In this document: positions 1 to 8,612 of the stretch, piece by piece
Numbering within the stretch: position 1 is the first letter of the stretch
Layout: every line of letters begins with the position of its first letter
Source of the DNA: Mesorhizobium_G sp049840935
GTDB lineage: Bacteria; Pseudomonadota; Alphaproteobacteria; Rhizobiales; Rhizobiaceae
Direction: 5' to 3'
DNA: 64,000 nucleotides
NCBI GenBank assembly: GCA_049840935.1
Contig: JASGJA010000006.1
Coordinates: 36,637-100,636 of the forward strand
Notes under the pieces: generated by a model
Databases searched by the model: none
What the model was told of the DNA's origin: nothing
What the model saw: the letters and a program-made list of their open reading frames with translations, nothing else
Made by a program: the position numbers and the translations under genes

Positions 1-864
1 GCAGCTGGATACGATGTTGGCGTGGGCGGCGGTCGCACCACGGTTTCACTCGGTGCAGCCAGCGTGAAAGCTTGCGAGGACGTGCTTTCCAAACTGCTGC
101 CGGTCGCCGCAGAAATGTTGCAGACCTCGCCGGACAATCTTGTGCTGGCCAACGGTCGCATCGAAATTGCCGGACGAAAAGGCTCCGGCGCAACCATCGC
201 TTCGGTCGCCCAGCGTGCACAAGCGCTCAACGGGCCGGTCAGCGGTTCCGGCTCGTTCACCGGGCAAGGCGTGCCATCCATGGCGGGCTGTGCGATGGGT
301 CATTTCATTGACGCAATCGACATTCCGATTTTCGCCGTGCACGATTGCGAAGTGGCCGTCGATCCTGACACTGGCCATGTGGAAATTCTCTCTTACAAGG
401 TGGTGCAGGACGTGGGGCGAGCGCTGAATCCTCGCGCGATTCACGGCCAGATACAAGGCGGCGTCGTTCAGGGAATGGGCTACGCCTTGCATGAGGACGT
501 TACAATCGACGCCGAAGGGCGCATCGCGCAAAACAGCTTCGAGACGTACCGGATACCGCTCGCGCAGGATGTCGTTCCTGTCGAGTTTGACCTTTTCGAA
601 GGTGCGCCTTCAATCGGGCCGCTTGGCGTAAAAGGTGCGGGCGAGGTTCCAATTCTCAACGTCGGTGCAGCCGTCGCCTGCGCGGTCGCAAACGCCACCG
701 GTAGGCCGGTCAGCCGCCTGCCCCTCACGCCGCCGCGCGTGCTCGGTCTGCTAGTGTCAGACGAGCCAACGCTCGATCATCCTCACATCGGGAACGACTG
801 GTCCAGCAACGTAATTGCTTTGCCGCAATCGATCCGGACAGGTAAAGATACAGCATCTTTCTAG
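1..864 (+). CDS. Xanthine dehydrogenase-family molybdopterin-binding subunit, C-terminal part (runs off the left edge)
   Basis: Frame 1 is open from the first base to the TAG at 862-864, giving about 287 residues of the large molybdopterin-binding subunit of a molybdenum hydroxylase. Visible family signatures are the glycine-rich GGGRTTVSLGAAS near the start, the cofactor segment GQIQGGVVQGMGYALHE, and near the end KGAGEVPILNVGAAVACA followed by LTPPRVLGLL, the usual C-terminus. Such enzymes hydroxylate N-heterocycles, purines or aldehydes using Mo-molybdopterin and pass electrons to separate 2Fe-2S and FAD subunits, which are not in the window. The aminotransferase starts 17 bp downstream, so the two are probably co-transcribed and act on the same substrate class. 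The exact substrate cannot be read from this fragment. Confidence 0.9.
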   Translation, partial: AAGYDVGVGGGRTTVSLGAASVKACEDVLSKLLPVAAEMLQTSPDNLVLANGRIEIAGRKGSGATIASVAQRAQALNGPVSGSGSFTGQGVPSMAGCAMGHFIDAIDIPIFAVHDCEVAVDPDTGHVEILSYKVVQDVGRALNPRAIHGQIQGGVVQGMGYALHEDVTIDAEGRIAQNSFETYRIPLAQDVVPVEFDLFEGAPSIGPLGVKGAGEVPILNVGAAVACAVANATGRPVSRLPLTPPRVLGLLVSDEPTLDHPHIGNDWSSNVIALPQSIRTGKDTASF

Positions 865-880
865 AACATTCGGAGTAGCC

Positions 881-2263
881 ATGAGGGCCCTGTCAAATTC
901 GCTTGCCGCCACCGACATCGCTTCGACGATGCACCCCTACACGAACCTTCGCCAGCACGAGGCGAATGGCCCGCTCATCATCGCGCGTGGCGATGGTGTT
1001 CGGGTTTATGACGACCGTGGGAAGGAATATATCGAGGGTCTTGCTGGCCTCTGGTCGGTCGCGGTCGGCTTCTCGGAGAAGCGGCTGGCAGATGCTGCGC
1101 ATAAGCAAATGCTTCAGCTTCCATATTACCACACCTTCTCCTCCAAATCGCATGAACCGTCGATCCGCCTTGCCGAAAAGCTGGTGGAGATGACGCCGGA
1201 ACCGCTTACCCGCGCGTTCTTCACATCCTCCGGCTCGGAAGCGAACGACACCATCGTCAAGATGGTCTGGTTCATGAACAATGGACTTGGCCGTCCGAAG
1301 AAGAAAAAGTTCATCGGTCGCGTCAAGGGCTATCACGGCATTACAATCGCATCGGGCAGTCTGACCGGCCTGCCGGTGAACCACCGCGATTTCGACCTGC
1401 CCGCAATTCCAGTCCACCATCTGACCTGCCCGCATTTCTATCGCTTTGGACAGGAAGGCGAGGACGAGGCTGCATTCACGGCCCGCCTGCTCGCGGAACT
1501 CGAAGCCGTCATCGAAGCTGAGGGCGCGGACACTATCGCTGCGTTCATCGGTGAGCCGCTTATGTCTGCTGGCGGCGTGCTTCCCCCGCCCGCCGGTTAC
1601 TGGGAAGGCGTGGAGCGCATTTGTCGTGCCAATGACATATTGATTGTTTCCGACGAAGTGATTTGTGGCTTTGGCCGTCTTGGCACGCCATTCGGCTGCC
1701 AGAAATACAATTTCACGCCGGACATCATGACGCTGTCCAAGCAGATTACGTCATCCTACATGCCGCTTGCTGCCGTCATGTTCTCGGAGCCGATTTATCA
1801 GGCAATCGCCGACAATTCGGCCAAGCTGAACAATTTCGGCCACGGCTTCACCGCCTCCGGCCATCCGGTCGCAACGGCCGTTGCGCTCGAAAATCTTGCC
1901 ATCATCGAAGAAAAAGACCTGATAGGAAATGCGGCGCGGCTGGAAGCAAAATTCCAGGCGGGTATTCGCAGCTTTGCCGACCATCCGCTCGTGGGTGAAG
2001 CGCGCGGGACGGGTCTTATCGGTGCGTTGGAACTGGTTGCCGATAAAGCCACCAAGCGACCATTCGACCCGATTGGGCGTGCTGGTGCGGTGGCTAACCG
2101 CATTGGTCACGAGGAAGGTCTGATTTTCCGCTCCATCGGCGACCAGCTTGCGCTCTGCCCGCCGATGATCGTGACCGAAGAAGACGTTGCTGAAATCATG
2201 GCTCGCATGGCTCGCACTATGGACCGCCTGCCTGCAGCCCTTGCAGCGGAGGGGATCGCGTGA
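881..2263 (+). CDS. Class III (omega-type) PLP-dependent aminotransferase
   Basis: A 460-residue protein of normal length for class III fold-type I aminotransferases. The PLP-binding Asp lies in VSDEVICGFGRLG (about residue 258) and the Schiff-base Lys in TLSKQITSSYMPL (about residue 287). The phosphate-binding SSGSEANDT stretch is also present. I chose the ATG at 881, just after the previous stop; an ATG at 815 overlaps that gene and lacks family sequence. The family moves terminal amino groups (beta-alanine, GABA, putrescine, 6-aminohexanoate) to pyruvate or 2-oxoglutarate. Next to ring-opening hydantoinase/oxoprolinase genes, a role in deaminating an omega-amino acid is plausible but is inference. 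It overlaps the next gene by 4 bp. Confidence 0.93.
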   Translation: MRALSNSLAATDIASTMHPYTNLRQHEANGPLIIARGDGVRVYDDRGKEYIEGLAGLWSVAVGFSEKRLADAAHKQMLQLPYYHTFSSKSHEPSIRLAEKLVEMTPEPLTRAFFTSSGSEANDTIVKMVWFMNNGLGRPKKKKFIGRVKGYHGITIASGSLTGLPVNHRDFDLPAIPVHHLTCPHFYRFGQEGEDEAAFTARLLAELEAVIEAEGADTIAAFIGEPLMSAGGVLPPPAGYWEGVERICRANDILIVSDEVICGFGRLGTPFGCQKYNFTPDIMTLSKQITSSYMPLAAVMFSEPIYQAIADNSAKLNNFGHGFTASGHPVATAVALENLAIIEEKDLIGNAARLEAKFQAGIRSFADHPLVGEARGTGLIGALELVADKATKRPFDPIGRAGAVANRIGHEEGLIFRSIGDQLALCPPMIVTEEDVAEIMARMARTMDRLPAALAAEGIA

Positions 2264-2646
2264 GCGACGACGGAATCACCGCAAGGCGGCTTGCCCTGCT
2301 GGACAGATTCCTTGCCGCCTGGAACGCGCGGGACGTCGACGGCCTGATGGCATGCATGGCGGATGAATGCGCCTTCCATGCATCGGCAGGACCCGATGCG
2401 GAAGGCCGTAAATTTGTGGGGCGCGATGCAGTTCGCGCCTCCTATGCCGCACTTTTCGACACCTTCCCGAAGGCCGCATGGACGCGCGGCAGCCATACCG
2501 TAAGCGGTGATACCGGCCTGTCGTCGTGGCGCTTTGTAGGCACGAATGTCTCCGGCCAGCAGGTGGACGTGGATGGTTGTGATATTTTCACCTTCACGGG
2601 CGACCTTATCGCCCTCAAGGATTCGTACCGCAAGGCGCGGACGTAA
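2260..2646 (+). CDS. SnoaL-like / NTF2-fold polyketide-cyclase-type protein
   Basis: A 128-residue protein starting with GTG that overlaps the aminotransferase stop by 4 bp (GTGA), so it is translationally coupled. The N-terminal LLDRFLAAWNARDVDGLMA helix, the FVGRDAVRASYAALFDTFP segment and the beta-rich second half ending in DLIALKDSYRKA are typical of SnoaL-like NTF2-fold proteins. Members are small cone-shaped enzymes or binding proteins (cyclases, isomerases, hydrolases), and sequence alone does not give the substrate. Its place at the end of a hydroxylase-aminotransferase operon suggests a helper step in the same catabolic route. Confidence 0.8.
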   Translation: MSDDGITARRLALLDRFLAAWNARDVDGLMACMADECAFHASAGPDAEGRKFVGRDAVRASYAALFDTFPKAAWTRGSHTVSGDTGLSSWRFVGTNVSGQQVDVDGCDIFTFTGDLIALKDSYRKART

Positions 2647-2678
2647 CCCCTTCTCATCTTTTCAATCTTCCAAATAAA

Positions 2679-2708
2679 CGCCCGGCCAGGTTTTCACTTG
2701 GCCGGGCG
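2679..2708 (-). terminator. Rho-independent terminator of the liv operon
   Basis: A 10-bp GC-rich stem (CGCCCGGCCA with TGGCCGGGCG) and a 10-nt loop are followed, reading on the minus strand, by TTTATTTGG. It lies about 40 nt after the livK stop. The plus-strand side has no T-run, so it mainly serves the minus-strand transporter operon. Confidence 0.8.
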
Positions 2709-2748
2709 CGGGAATTGCAACCGGCGCCGATCCGGTTGCAAAGCTGCA

Positions 2749-3936
2749 TTATTTCAAGAGTGCCGCGAGCGGCACCGGCTCGGAAATGGTCCAGTTGTCG
2801 ACCACGCCGGGCTTGCCGTCCTTAACCTCGATGATCTCATACTTGGTCGTGTTCTGGTGATGCAGTTCTGATGTGAAGGTGCGCGGGCCAAAAACCGTCG
2901 GCTCGTCCTTCATCTTTTCCAGCTCAGCGACCACCGCATCTGCGTCGGTTGAAGCCGCTCGTTCAACTGCCTTCGCCCAAAGGTCGATCATAACATAGCC
3001 CGGATAGACATATTGGCTTGATGGATCGCCGCCGGTTTTCGCCTTGTACGCAGCGTTAAACTTGGTGACATCCGGGTTCGGATCGTCGCCATAGATCGAG
3101 CCCTGCACGGGCACGAAGAAGTTGCTCAGGTCCGGCACTGCCGAGAGCCAATAGCTGCCGTCCATGCTCGATCCGCTGAGGATCGGTGCATTGATACCGG
3201 CAGCGCGGAGCTGCTTGATGGCCGAAACGGCGCCGGGCATCATGGTGCAGAGCATAATGGCATCCGGTTCCTGAGGCAGCGCCTTGATCCGCGAGATTTG
3301 CGCAGCAATCGAGGCATCCTCGTTCTTGAACGTATCCTGTCCGACAAGTTTGGCATCTGTCAGCCGCGGCAGCATCCAGTCGAAGCCGTCGCAAACGCCT
3401 TTGTTATATTCGGTCCAGGTGTCGAGCAGGCGGTAGAAATTGCGCGCACCTTTCTTGTTGTAGGCCCACTCAGCCATCGTTGCACCCTGCACGGCAGCAA
3501 GCACCGAAGCCGAGAAAGAATGCGGGCCGACGCCCTGAATACCGGCCTTCACCGATTCAGCGCAGAGGAAGAAGGAAACCTTGCCCGCGTCTTCCGCCGC
3601 CAGAGCGGCCGGAGAGCCGAAGTCATAGTCGCAAGAAACGACCACGAGATCGGCACCGCCGTCGATCACCGTCAGACCGGCTTTGGCGCCTTCTGCGCGG
3701 TCGGTCTTGGTGTCAGCCTTGATGACTTCGATCTGCTTGCCGAGCAAACCGCCAGCCGCATTGATTTCATCGATGCGGATCATCGCCGCATCTTGTGCCG
3801 GCTTGTCATAGGCTTCCATGAAGCCGGATTCCGCTGTGGCGAAGCCGACGATGATCTTGTCGTCATCGGCCAGTGCCGGGAAGGCGCTGGAGGCGGCGAT
3901 CAACGCCGTCGCTAATAGTCTAGTCCTGTATGCCAT
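2749..3936 (-). CDS. Branched-chain amino acid-type ABC transporter substrate-binding protein (LivK-like)
   Basis: A 395-residue periplasmic binding protein. The first 23 residues (MAYRTRLLATALIAASSAFPALA) form a clear Sec signal peptide. The mature part begins with the family's GFATAESGFMEAYDKPAQDA and RIDEINAAGGLLGKQIEVI segments, typical of the type I Leu/Ile/Val-binding fold that also covers urea and short-amide receptors. It sits at the 3' end of a five-gene minus-strand transporter set (ATPases, then permeases, then this receptor), 39 nt after the permease. Given the amide-cleaving genes around it, the ligand may be a lactam, hydantoin or urea-like compound rather than leucine; this is inference. 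Confidence 0.92.
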   Translation of the reverse strand: MAYRTRLLATALIAASSAFPALADDDKIIVGFATAESGFMEAYDKPAQDAAMIRIDEINAAGGLLGKQIEVIKADTKTDRAEGAKAGLTVIDGGADLVVVSCDYDFGSPAALAAEDAGKVSFFLCAESVKAGIQGVGPHSFSASVLAAVQGATMAEWAYNKKGARNFYRLLDTWTEYNKGVCDGFDWMLPRLTDAKLVGQDTFKNEDASIAAQISRIKALPQEPDAIMLCTMMPGAVSAIKQLRAAGINAPILSGSSMDGSYWLSAVPDLSNFFVPVQGSIYGDDPNPDVTKFNAAYKAKTGGDPSSQYVYPGYVMIDLWAKAVERAASTDADAVVAELEKMKDEPTVFGPRTFTSELHHQNTTKYEIIEVKDGKPGVVDNWTISEPVPLAALLK

Positions 3937-3975
3937 TGACGTCTCCTATGGTTCTGGCCGACTGCCGGCGGCCGT

Positions 3976-5064
3976 TCACTTCGTTTTCTTGCGGAAGAGC
4001 GTGAGTTCGCGGTTGCCCATCAGCCCCGTTGGGCGCAATGCGAGGATCACGATCATGATGATGCCGAGCGCGATCTCCTGAAGCCCCTTTGGAATCGCAA
4101 ACGTCGAGTTGCCGACCGGCACGCCCGCCTCAAGCCAGCGAAGAGCCTGAATGAGAGCGGATAGAAGCACGACCCCAATGACACCGCCGGACAGGCTGCC
4201 CATTCCGCCGACGACCAGCATGGACAGGGTGGTGAAGGTGAGGCCGAGATAGAATGTGTCAGGCGTAACCACGCCGACCGAGTGGGCCATGAGCGCGCCG
4301 CCGAGACCCATTATGGCACCCGACACAGTGAAAGCCACAAGACGTTCACGCGGAATGTCGACACCAGAAGCCGCTGCGGCTGTGGGTTCATCACGCGCCG
4401 CGCGTAGCGCCAGCCCCGAACGGGAAATGGCATGCGCCCATGCGATGAAAATCGCGACGACAGCGGCAATCATGTAAGGCCAGATCGTGCGAACGATCGG
4501 AATGCCAACAACCGATGAGGTTGCACCCGTGACGCTTTCCCAGTTGGAATAGATCGCGTTGATCATTGCCAGCACAGCGAAGGTCGCAATCGATGCCGCG
4601 ATGCCAGATAATCGCATCAGCACGCGTCCGAATATCAGCGCCATAACACCTGCGAACAGCGATGCGAGAACCGCCGATTGCCAATAGGGAAGCTTGGTTG
4701 CAAGCAGCCATTCCGGCAGGCCGGGCAGGGAAATTTTCTTCATCGCCGGATTGATGGTGAGCCAAGCCGCTGCGTAGGCCCCAAGGCATGTAAAGGCGAT
4801 GTGGCCGAAGCTCATCACCCCTGAATTGCCAATGAATACGTATAGCCCGACGACGAGAATGACCCGAACGAAAACGTCGATCACAGTCTGATTAAACGGG
4901 CGCGACCCGATCATGAATGTAATCACGGCGATGGCGACCAGAAGCAGCGAAAGCAGCAACGGCGTCCATATGGTGCGACCAGCAAGCGAAAAGCGGGAAG
5001 GCTGGCGAACCGCAATCTTCTTGCTGTCCAGCGCGTGGGTGTCGATGGTGGTTGCGTTGGACAT
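3976..5064 (-). CDS. Branched-chain amino acid-type ABC transporter permease (LivM-like)
   Basis: A 362-residue inner-membrane permease with about ten hydrophobic segments. The segment YVFIGNSGVMSFGHIAFTCLGA matches the conserved LivM stretch (SFGHAAFFGIGAY type) and SGVDIPRERLVAFTVSGAI is the cytoplasmic coupling-loop region contacting the ATPase. The ending LRPTGLMGNRELTLFR is typical. It follows the LivH-like permease with only 3 nt between the stop and this start, so both permeases are made from one message. Confidence 0.93.
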   Translation of the reverse strand: MSNATTIDTHALDSKKIAVRQPSRFSLAGRTIWTPLLLSLLLVAIAVITFMIGSRPFNQTVIDVFVRVILVVGLYVFIGNSGVMSFGHIAFTCLGAYAAAWLTINPAMKKISLPGLPEWLLATKLPYWQSAVLASLFAGVMALIFGRVLMRLSGIAASIATFAVLAMINAIYSNWESVTGATSSVVGIPIVRTIWPYMIAAVVAIFIAWAHAISRSGLALRAARDEPTAAAASGVDIPRERLVAFTVSGAIMGLGGALMAHSVGVVTPDTFYLGLTFTTLSMLVVGGMGSLSGGVIGVVLLSALIQALRWLEAGVPVGNSTFAIPKGLQEIALGIIMIVILALRPTGLMGNRELTLFRKKTK

Positions 5065-5067
5065 GGT

Positions 5068-5973
5068 TCAGACCCTTTCCTTGGTGCCGCGGGCGACAAG
5101 GAGGCCCTGTGGTCGAAAGAGAAGCACGAGAATGACCGCGCCGTAGACGAATGCATCGCGAAATGGGCGTGCCTCAACAGGCAACATCATCTGCATCACG
5201 ACCGATGCAGCACCAAGCAGGAAGCCCGCCAGTACGGCCCCGCCGAGGCTGCCCAGCCCACCAATAACCGTGGCAATAAATGCCATGAGCATAATTGCAG
5301 CGCCCATTTGAATGTCGGCGGTGCCGGTTTGACTGCCGAAGATCAGAGCAATCGCACCTGCCAAAGCGCCGGAAAGTGCAAAGGCCAGCATAATCACGCG
5401 GTTGGCGCGCACTCCGAGCATACGCGCCATGGCAAAGTTTTCAGCCGCCGCTCGCATCTCCAAACCGAACCGCGTACGCCGGAGGAAGATCGTCAACCCG
5501 GCCAGAACCAGCAATGTTGTGATGATCGTAATCAGTTGCAGCAGCGGTAGCCGAGCGCCGAAAATCTCCACAGGCTGCGACAGCGCAGGCAACAACGAAA
5601 TTGATTTCGGCCTGCTTGAGAAGAGCATCAGCAGGAAGTAGCGGATGACAAAACCCAGCGCGAAGGACGCAATCATCATCGTTGCGGGGCTGGCATCGCG
5701 GAAACGCCGGAAAACGACGATCTCGCACAACACCGACAAGCCTGCGCCAACCAGCACCACAAAGGGGATGAGAAGATACCAAGGCAAATTGCCAGCAAAG
5801 ACAATCGCGACGGCATCAACGGACGGCCAAAGCAAGGCGAAAACGCAGAACGCGATGACGTCACCATGCGCGAAATTGACCAGCCGCATGACACCGAAAA
5901 TGAGGGCAATGCCCAGCGCTCCAAGCGCATAGAGCGATCCAAGCGTGAGAGCGTCGAAAACAATCTGGAGCAT
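5068..5973 (-). CDS. Branched-chain amino acid-type ABC transporter permease (LivH-like)
   Basis: About 301 residues. I chose the ATG at 5973 (MLQIVFDALTLGSLYALGA) because it has GAGG upstream, lies one base after the LivF-like stop, and matches the usual LivH start; the longer open frame upstream runs inside the ATPase gene. Family marks are LVNFAHGDVIAFC near the N-terminus and the coupling-loop region around RMLGVRANRVIMLAFALSGA. Hydrophobic segments span the whole length. It pairs with the LivM-like permease to form the membrane channel. Confidence 0.92.
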   Translation of the reverse strand: MLQIVFDALTLGSLYALGALGIALIFGVMRLVNFAHGDVIAFCVFALLWPSVDAVAIVFAGNLPWYLLIPFVVLVGAGLSVLCEIVVFRRFRDASPATMMIASFALGFVIRYFLLMLFSSRPKSISLLPALSQPVEIFGARLPLLQLITIITTLLVLAGLTIFLRRTRFGLEMRAAAENFAMARMLGVRANRVIMLAFALSGALAGAIALIFGSQTGTADIQMGAAIMLMAFIATVIGGLGSLGGAVLAGFLLGAASVVMQMMLPVEARPFRDAFVYGAVILVLLFRPQGLLVARGTKERV

Positions 5974-5974
5974 C

Positions 5975-6709
5975 TCAGTGATCCTCATATCCGAAATAGG
6001 CTGCCTGGATCTGCTCGCCGGTGCCGACCTCGCGCGCATCGCCCTCCAATACGATCTGCCCGCCACGCATCAGCACCATGCGCCCGCCAGTCATCACTGC
6101 GCGCGTTGAACTTTGCTCCACAATCAAAAGCGTCAAACCGCGCTGCGCACGCAAAGCCATCAGTCGCTCATAGACTTGATCGGTAATGTTCGGTGCGAGA
6201 CCAAGCGAGGGTTCATCAATCGCGATCAGGCGCGGATTGGTCATCAGTGCGCGGCCGATCACCAACATTTGCTGCTGACCACCGGAGAGCAAACCGGCCT
6301 GTCCATTACGCCGCTCGCGAAGGATCGGGAACGTGTCGTAGACCGCTTCCAAATCAGACGCGACGCGAGCACGCCAGCCATTCTTGCCTACATGCATGCC
6401 AGTGCCGACCAGAAGATTTTCCTCCACGCTCAGCGAACCGAATACGTGACGCCCTTCCGGCACCATAGAGAGGCCGAGCCGTGCAATGTCTTCGGGCGCC
6501 AATCCAGCAACCGGCTTGCCATCAAAGCTGATATTGCCGCCCACTGTGGGCGTGACGCCTGCAATAGCCCGCAGCAGCGAAGACTTACCCGCGCCGTTCG
6601 GACCAGTGATGAAAAGAATATCGCCCTCGTCCAGCGAGAAGGAAACGCCGCGCACCGCCGTCAGACGGCCATAGCGGATGACGATGTCGGAAACGTCGAG
6701 CAGGCTCAT
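5975..6709 (-). CDS. ABC transporter ATP-binding protein (LivF-like)
   Basis: A 244-residue ATPase. Walker A is GPNGAGKSS (about residues 36-44), the ABC signature is LLSGGQQQMLVIGRAL, and Walker B is LIAIDEPSLGLAP, all intact. The length and the PEGRHVFGSLSVEENL segment identify LivF rather than LivG. Its start overlaps the end of the LivG-like gene by 4 bp and its stop is one base from the LivH-like start, so the order is livG-livF-livH-livM-livK in a tight operon. Confidence 0.93.
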   Translation of the reverse strand: MSLLDVSDIVIRYGRLTAVRGVSFSLDEGDILFITGPNGAGKSSLLRAIAGVTPTVGGNISFDGKPVAGLAPEDIARLGLSMVPEGRHVFGSLSVEENLLVGTGMHVGKNGWRARVASDLEAVYDTFPILRERRNGQAGLLSGGQQQMLVIGRALMTNPRLIAIDEPSLGLAPNITDQVYERLMALRAQRGLTLLIVEQSSTRAVMTGGRMVLMRGGQIVLEGDAREVGTGEQIQAAYFGYEDH

Positions 6710-7461
6710 ATCATCGCCTCCACAGGCACGGGCGCATCGGCGGCAGTGCCCATATAGGCGTGGCGCACCTTTTCGCTGGCGCGGATTGCAGCCGGTGGCC
6801 CCTCCTCGATAACCGCGCCGGAATCCAGCACCACGATGTGGTCGCTAAGGCCGAGCACCAGCCCTACATTGTGCTCGATCAGAAGCACGCCACATCCAAG
6901 CTCGTTTGCAATACGACGGATCAAGGCAGCGAGGTCGCTCGCTTCCTGCGCGCTCATGCCCGCAGCCGGTTCGTCCAGAAGCACGTGATTGGGTCGCCCC
7001 ATCAGCGCACGGCCAATCGCCACGCGCCGCTCGTCGATATAGGGAAGCGTGCCTGCGATACGGCCCGCAAGATCGCCGATGCCCATCCAGTCTAGCATGG
7101 CTTCGGCTTCAGCAATGGCGTGGCGACGACTTTGGCCAAGGCCAACGCCCGTCACTTCGAGATTGTCCAGCACCGCCAGATCGCGAAACAATCTACCGCT
7201 TTGAAACGTTCGTGCGACGCCACGGCGGCGCACTTCATGCGGCTTGAAGCCCATCAGCGATGTTTCGCCCAAGCTTACCTTGCCTTCGGTTGGAGCCTGA
7301 AAGCCGGTCAGCACATTAACAAGCGTTGTCTTGCCCGCGCCGTTCGGACCAATCAAGCCAGCGATCTTTCCCTGATCGACCGTCAAATTGACGGAGGACA
7401 GCGCCTTTAACCCTGCAAAGGCGACAGAGATATTATCCGCGCGCAGATGACCTGCCATCAT
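6706..7461 (-). CDS. ABC transporter ATP-binding protein (LivG-like) with an atypical signature motif
   Basis: About 251 residues from the ATG at 7461 (MMAGHLRADNISVAFAGL), which follows a GAGAAGGA ribosome-binding site; the longer open frame to 7503 has no comparable site. Walker A is GPNGAGKTT and Walker B is HVLLDEPAAGMS. The signature region reads GTLPYIDERRVAIGRAL, where LivG proteins usually have a YGQQRRLEIARAL-type sequence: the Gly-Gln part is replaced by Ile-Asp-Glu. This is either a tolerated variant or a functional change in one half of the ATPase dimer. First gene of the liv set. Confidence 0.9.
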   Translation of the reverse strand: MMAGHLRADNISVAFAGLKALSSVNLTVDQGKIAGLIGPNGAGKTTLVNVLTGFQAPTEGKVSLGETSLMGFKPHEVRRRGVARTFQSGRLFRDLAVLDNLEVTGVGLGQSRRHAIAEAEAMLDWMGIGDLAGRIAGTLPYIDERRVAIGRALMGRPNHVLLDEPAAGMSAQEASDLAALIRRIANELGCGVLLIEHNVGLVLGLSDHIVVLDSGAVIEEGPPAAIRASEKVRHAYMGTAADAPVPVEAMI

Positions 7462-7640
7462 CCATTCCTTCTCACCTGCTTTAGAGAAGGCACGCGACCT
7501 CATGCCGCCAACGCGGCGTCATGGTCACGATTGTCTTCCCCTTCGATCACTGGCCACATCTTGCGCGCGGCTTGGATCATAAAATTGCGCCGTCCCCGAC
7601 GCGTTCTTTGCGGCTCGTCCTCCAGCCGCTTCGGCCCTCC

Positions 7641-8612
7641 CTAGGTGGCCAGATAATCCTCCGCCTTCTGTTGATGCGCACGACGCTCGGCGCGAGCCGT
7701 CAGTGCTTGCTCAAGCGTGACGGGCGCGAAATGCGCCGGGGTATGCGGCTGCAATTGCGCAATCAAATCCATGTCTGCGGAAATCACCACGCCTACCATC
7801 ATGTAGCCGCCGCCCGAAACTGCGTCGCGGTGAAGAACAATAGGTTCGGTTCCACTCGGAACCTGAACGGAGCCATACGGGTAGCATGCATCAACAATGT
7901 TCGACGGATCGGAGCCTGCTCCAAAGGGGGGGTCACGCGGCACGAATTCCAGCGGAGTGCCGCCGCGAAAACGATAGCCGATACGGTCAGCTTCCGGCGC
8001 GACTTTCCACGTATCTTCAAAGAAGCGCTTGCCTGCCGCCTCGGTAATACGATGCCAGTAAAGCCCCGGAACCATCCGCAACTCCACCGGAGTCTTCACC
8101 TGCCGATGATAGGAAGCAGGCAGTGAACGTCCGGCCTTGCCCGAACCCTTGCCAAGCGGCAGCACATCGCCCGCCTTCAATACGCGGCCTTCAAAGCCAC
8201 CCAGCGCGCCCAGCACATAGGTCGTGCGCGAACCGAGTACCAACGGAACGTCGATGCCACCGGAGATCGCAATATAGGCACGCGCGCCACCCTTTAGATA
8301 ACCGAAGGAGAGTTTGTCGCCAGCCTTGACGGAAAAGCTTTCCCAGCCGGGGCGGTCTTCGCCATTCACCTTCGGCGGCAAGTCACCACCCGTAACGGCG
8401 ACCACCGCGGCTTGTTCAAATTCAAGCTCCGGCCCCATGAAGGTCGCTTCGAGCAGAGCCGCGCCCGGCTCATTGCCCACCAGCAAATTTGCGATGGCGG
8501 TGGCGAAGCGATCCATGCCGCCACCTTCCGGAATACCGAGATGGTAGTAACCGGGCCTGCCGAGGTCTTGAACGGAGGTCGAAAGACCGGGAGAGATAAC
8601 CTTAACGGCCAT
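7641..8612 (-). CDS. pxpC: PxpC/KipA-type biotin-dependent carboxyltransferase-family protein (AHS2 domain)
   Basis: A 323-residue AHS2 (allophanate hydrolase subunit 2 / KipA) protein. The start VKVISPGLSTSVQDLGRPGY and the segment GIPEGGGMDRFATAIANLLVGN are diagnostic. In Escherichia coli and Bacillus the PxpA-PxpB-PxpC set is an ATP-dependent 5-oxoprolinase, and the same AHS1-AHS2 pair forms the carboxyltransferase domain of urea carboxylase. The gene overlaps pxpB by 11 bp and ends a minus-strand operon with pxpA, a carrier protein, a biotin carboxylase and pxpB. Family is certain; whether it works on oxoproline or on another amide is open. Confidence 0.9.
   Translation of the reverse strand: MAVKVISPGLSTSVQDLGRPGYYHLGIPEGGGMDRFATAIANLLVGNEPGAALLEATFMGPELEFEQAAVVAVTGGDLPPKVNGEDRPGWESFSVKAGDKLSFGYLKGGARAYIAISGGIDVPLVLGSRTTYVLGALGGFEGRVLKAGDVLPLGKGSGKAGRSLPASYHRQVKTPVELRMVPGLYWHRITEAAGKRFFEDTWKVAPEADRIGYRFRGGTPLEFVPRDPPFGAGSDPSNIVDACYPYGSVQVPSGTEPIVLHRDAVSGGGYMMVGVVISADMDLIAQLQPHTPAHFAPVTLEQALTARAERRAHQQKAEDYLAT

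Noticed and set aside
22..864. ATG at position 22 as the start of the molybdopterin protein
   Set aside because: The frame is open to base 1 and the family needs several hundred more N-terminal residues, so the gene starts before the window.
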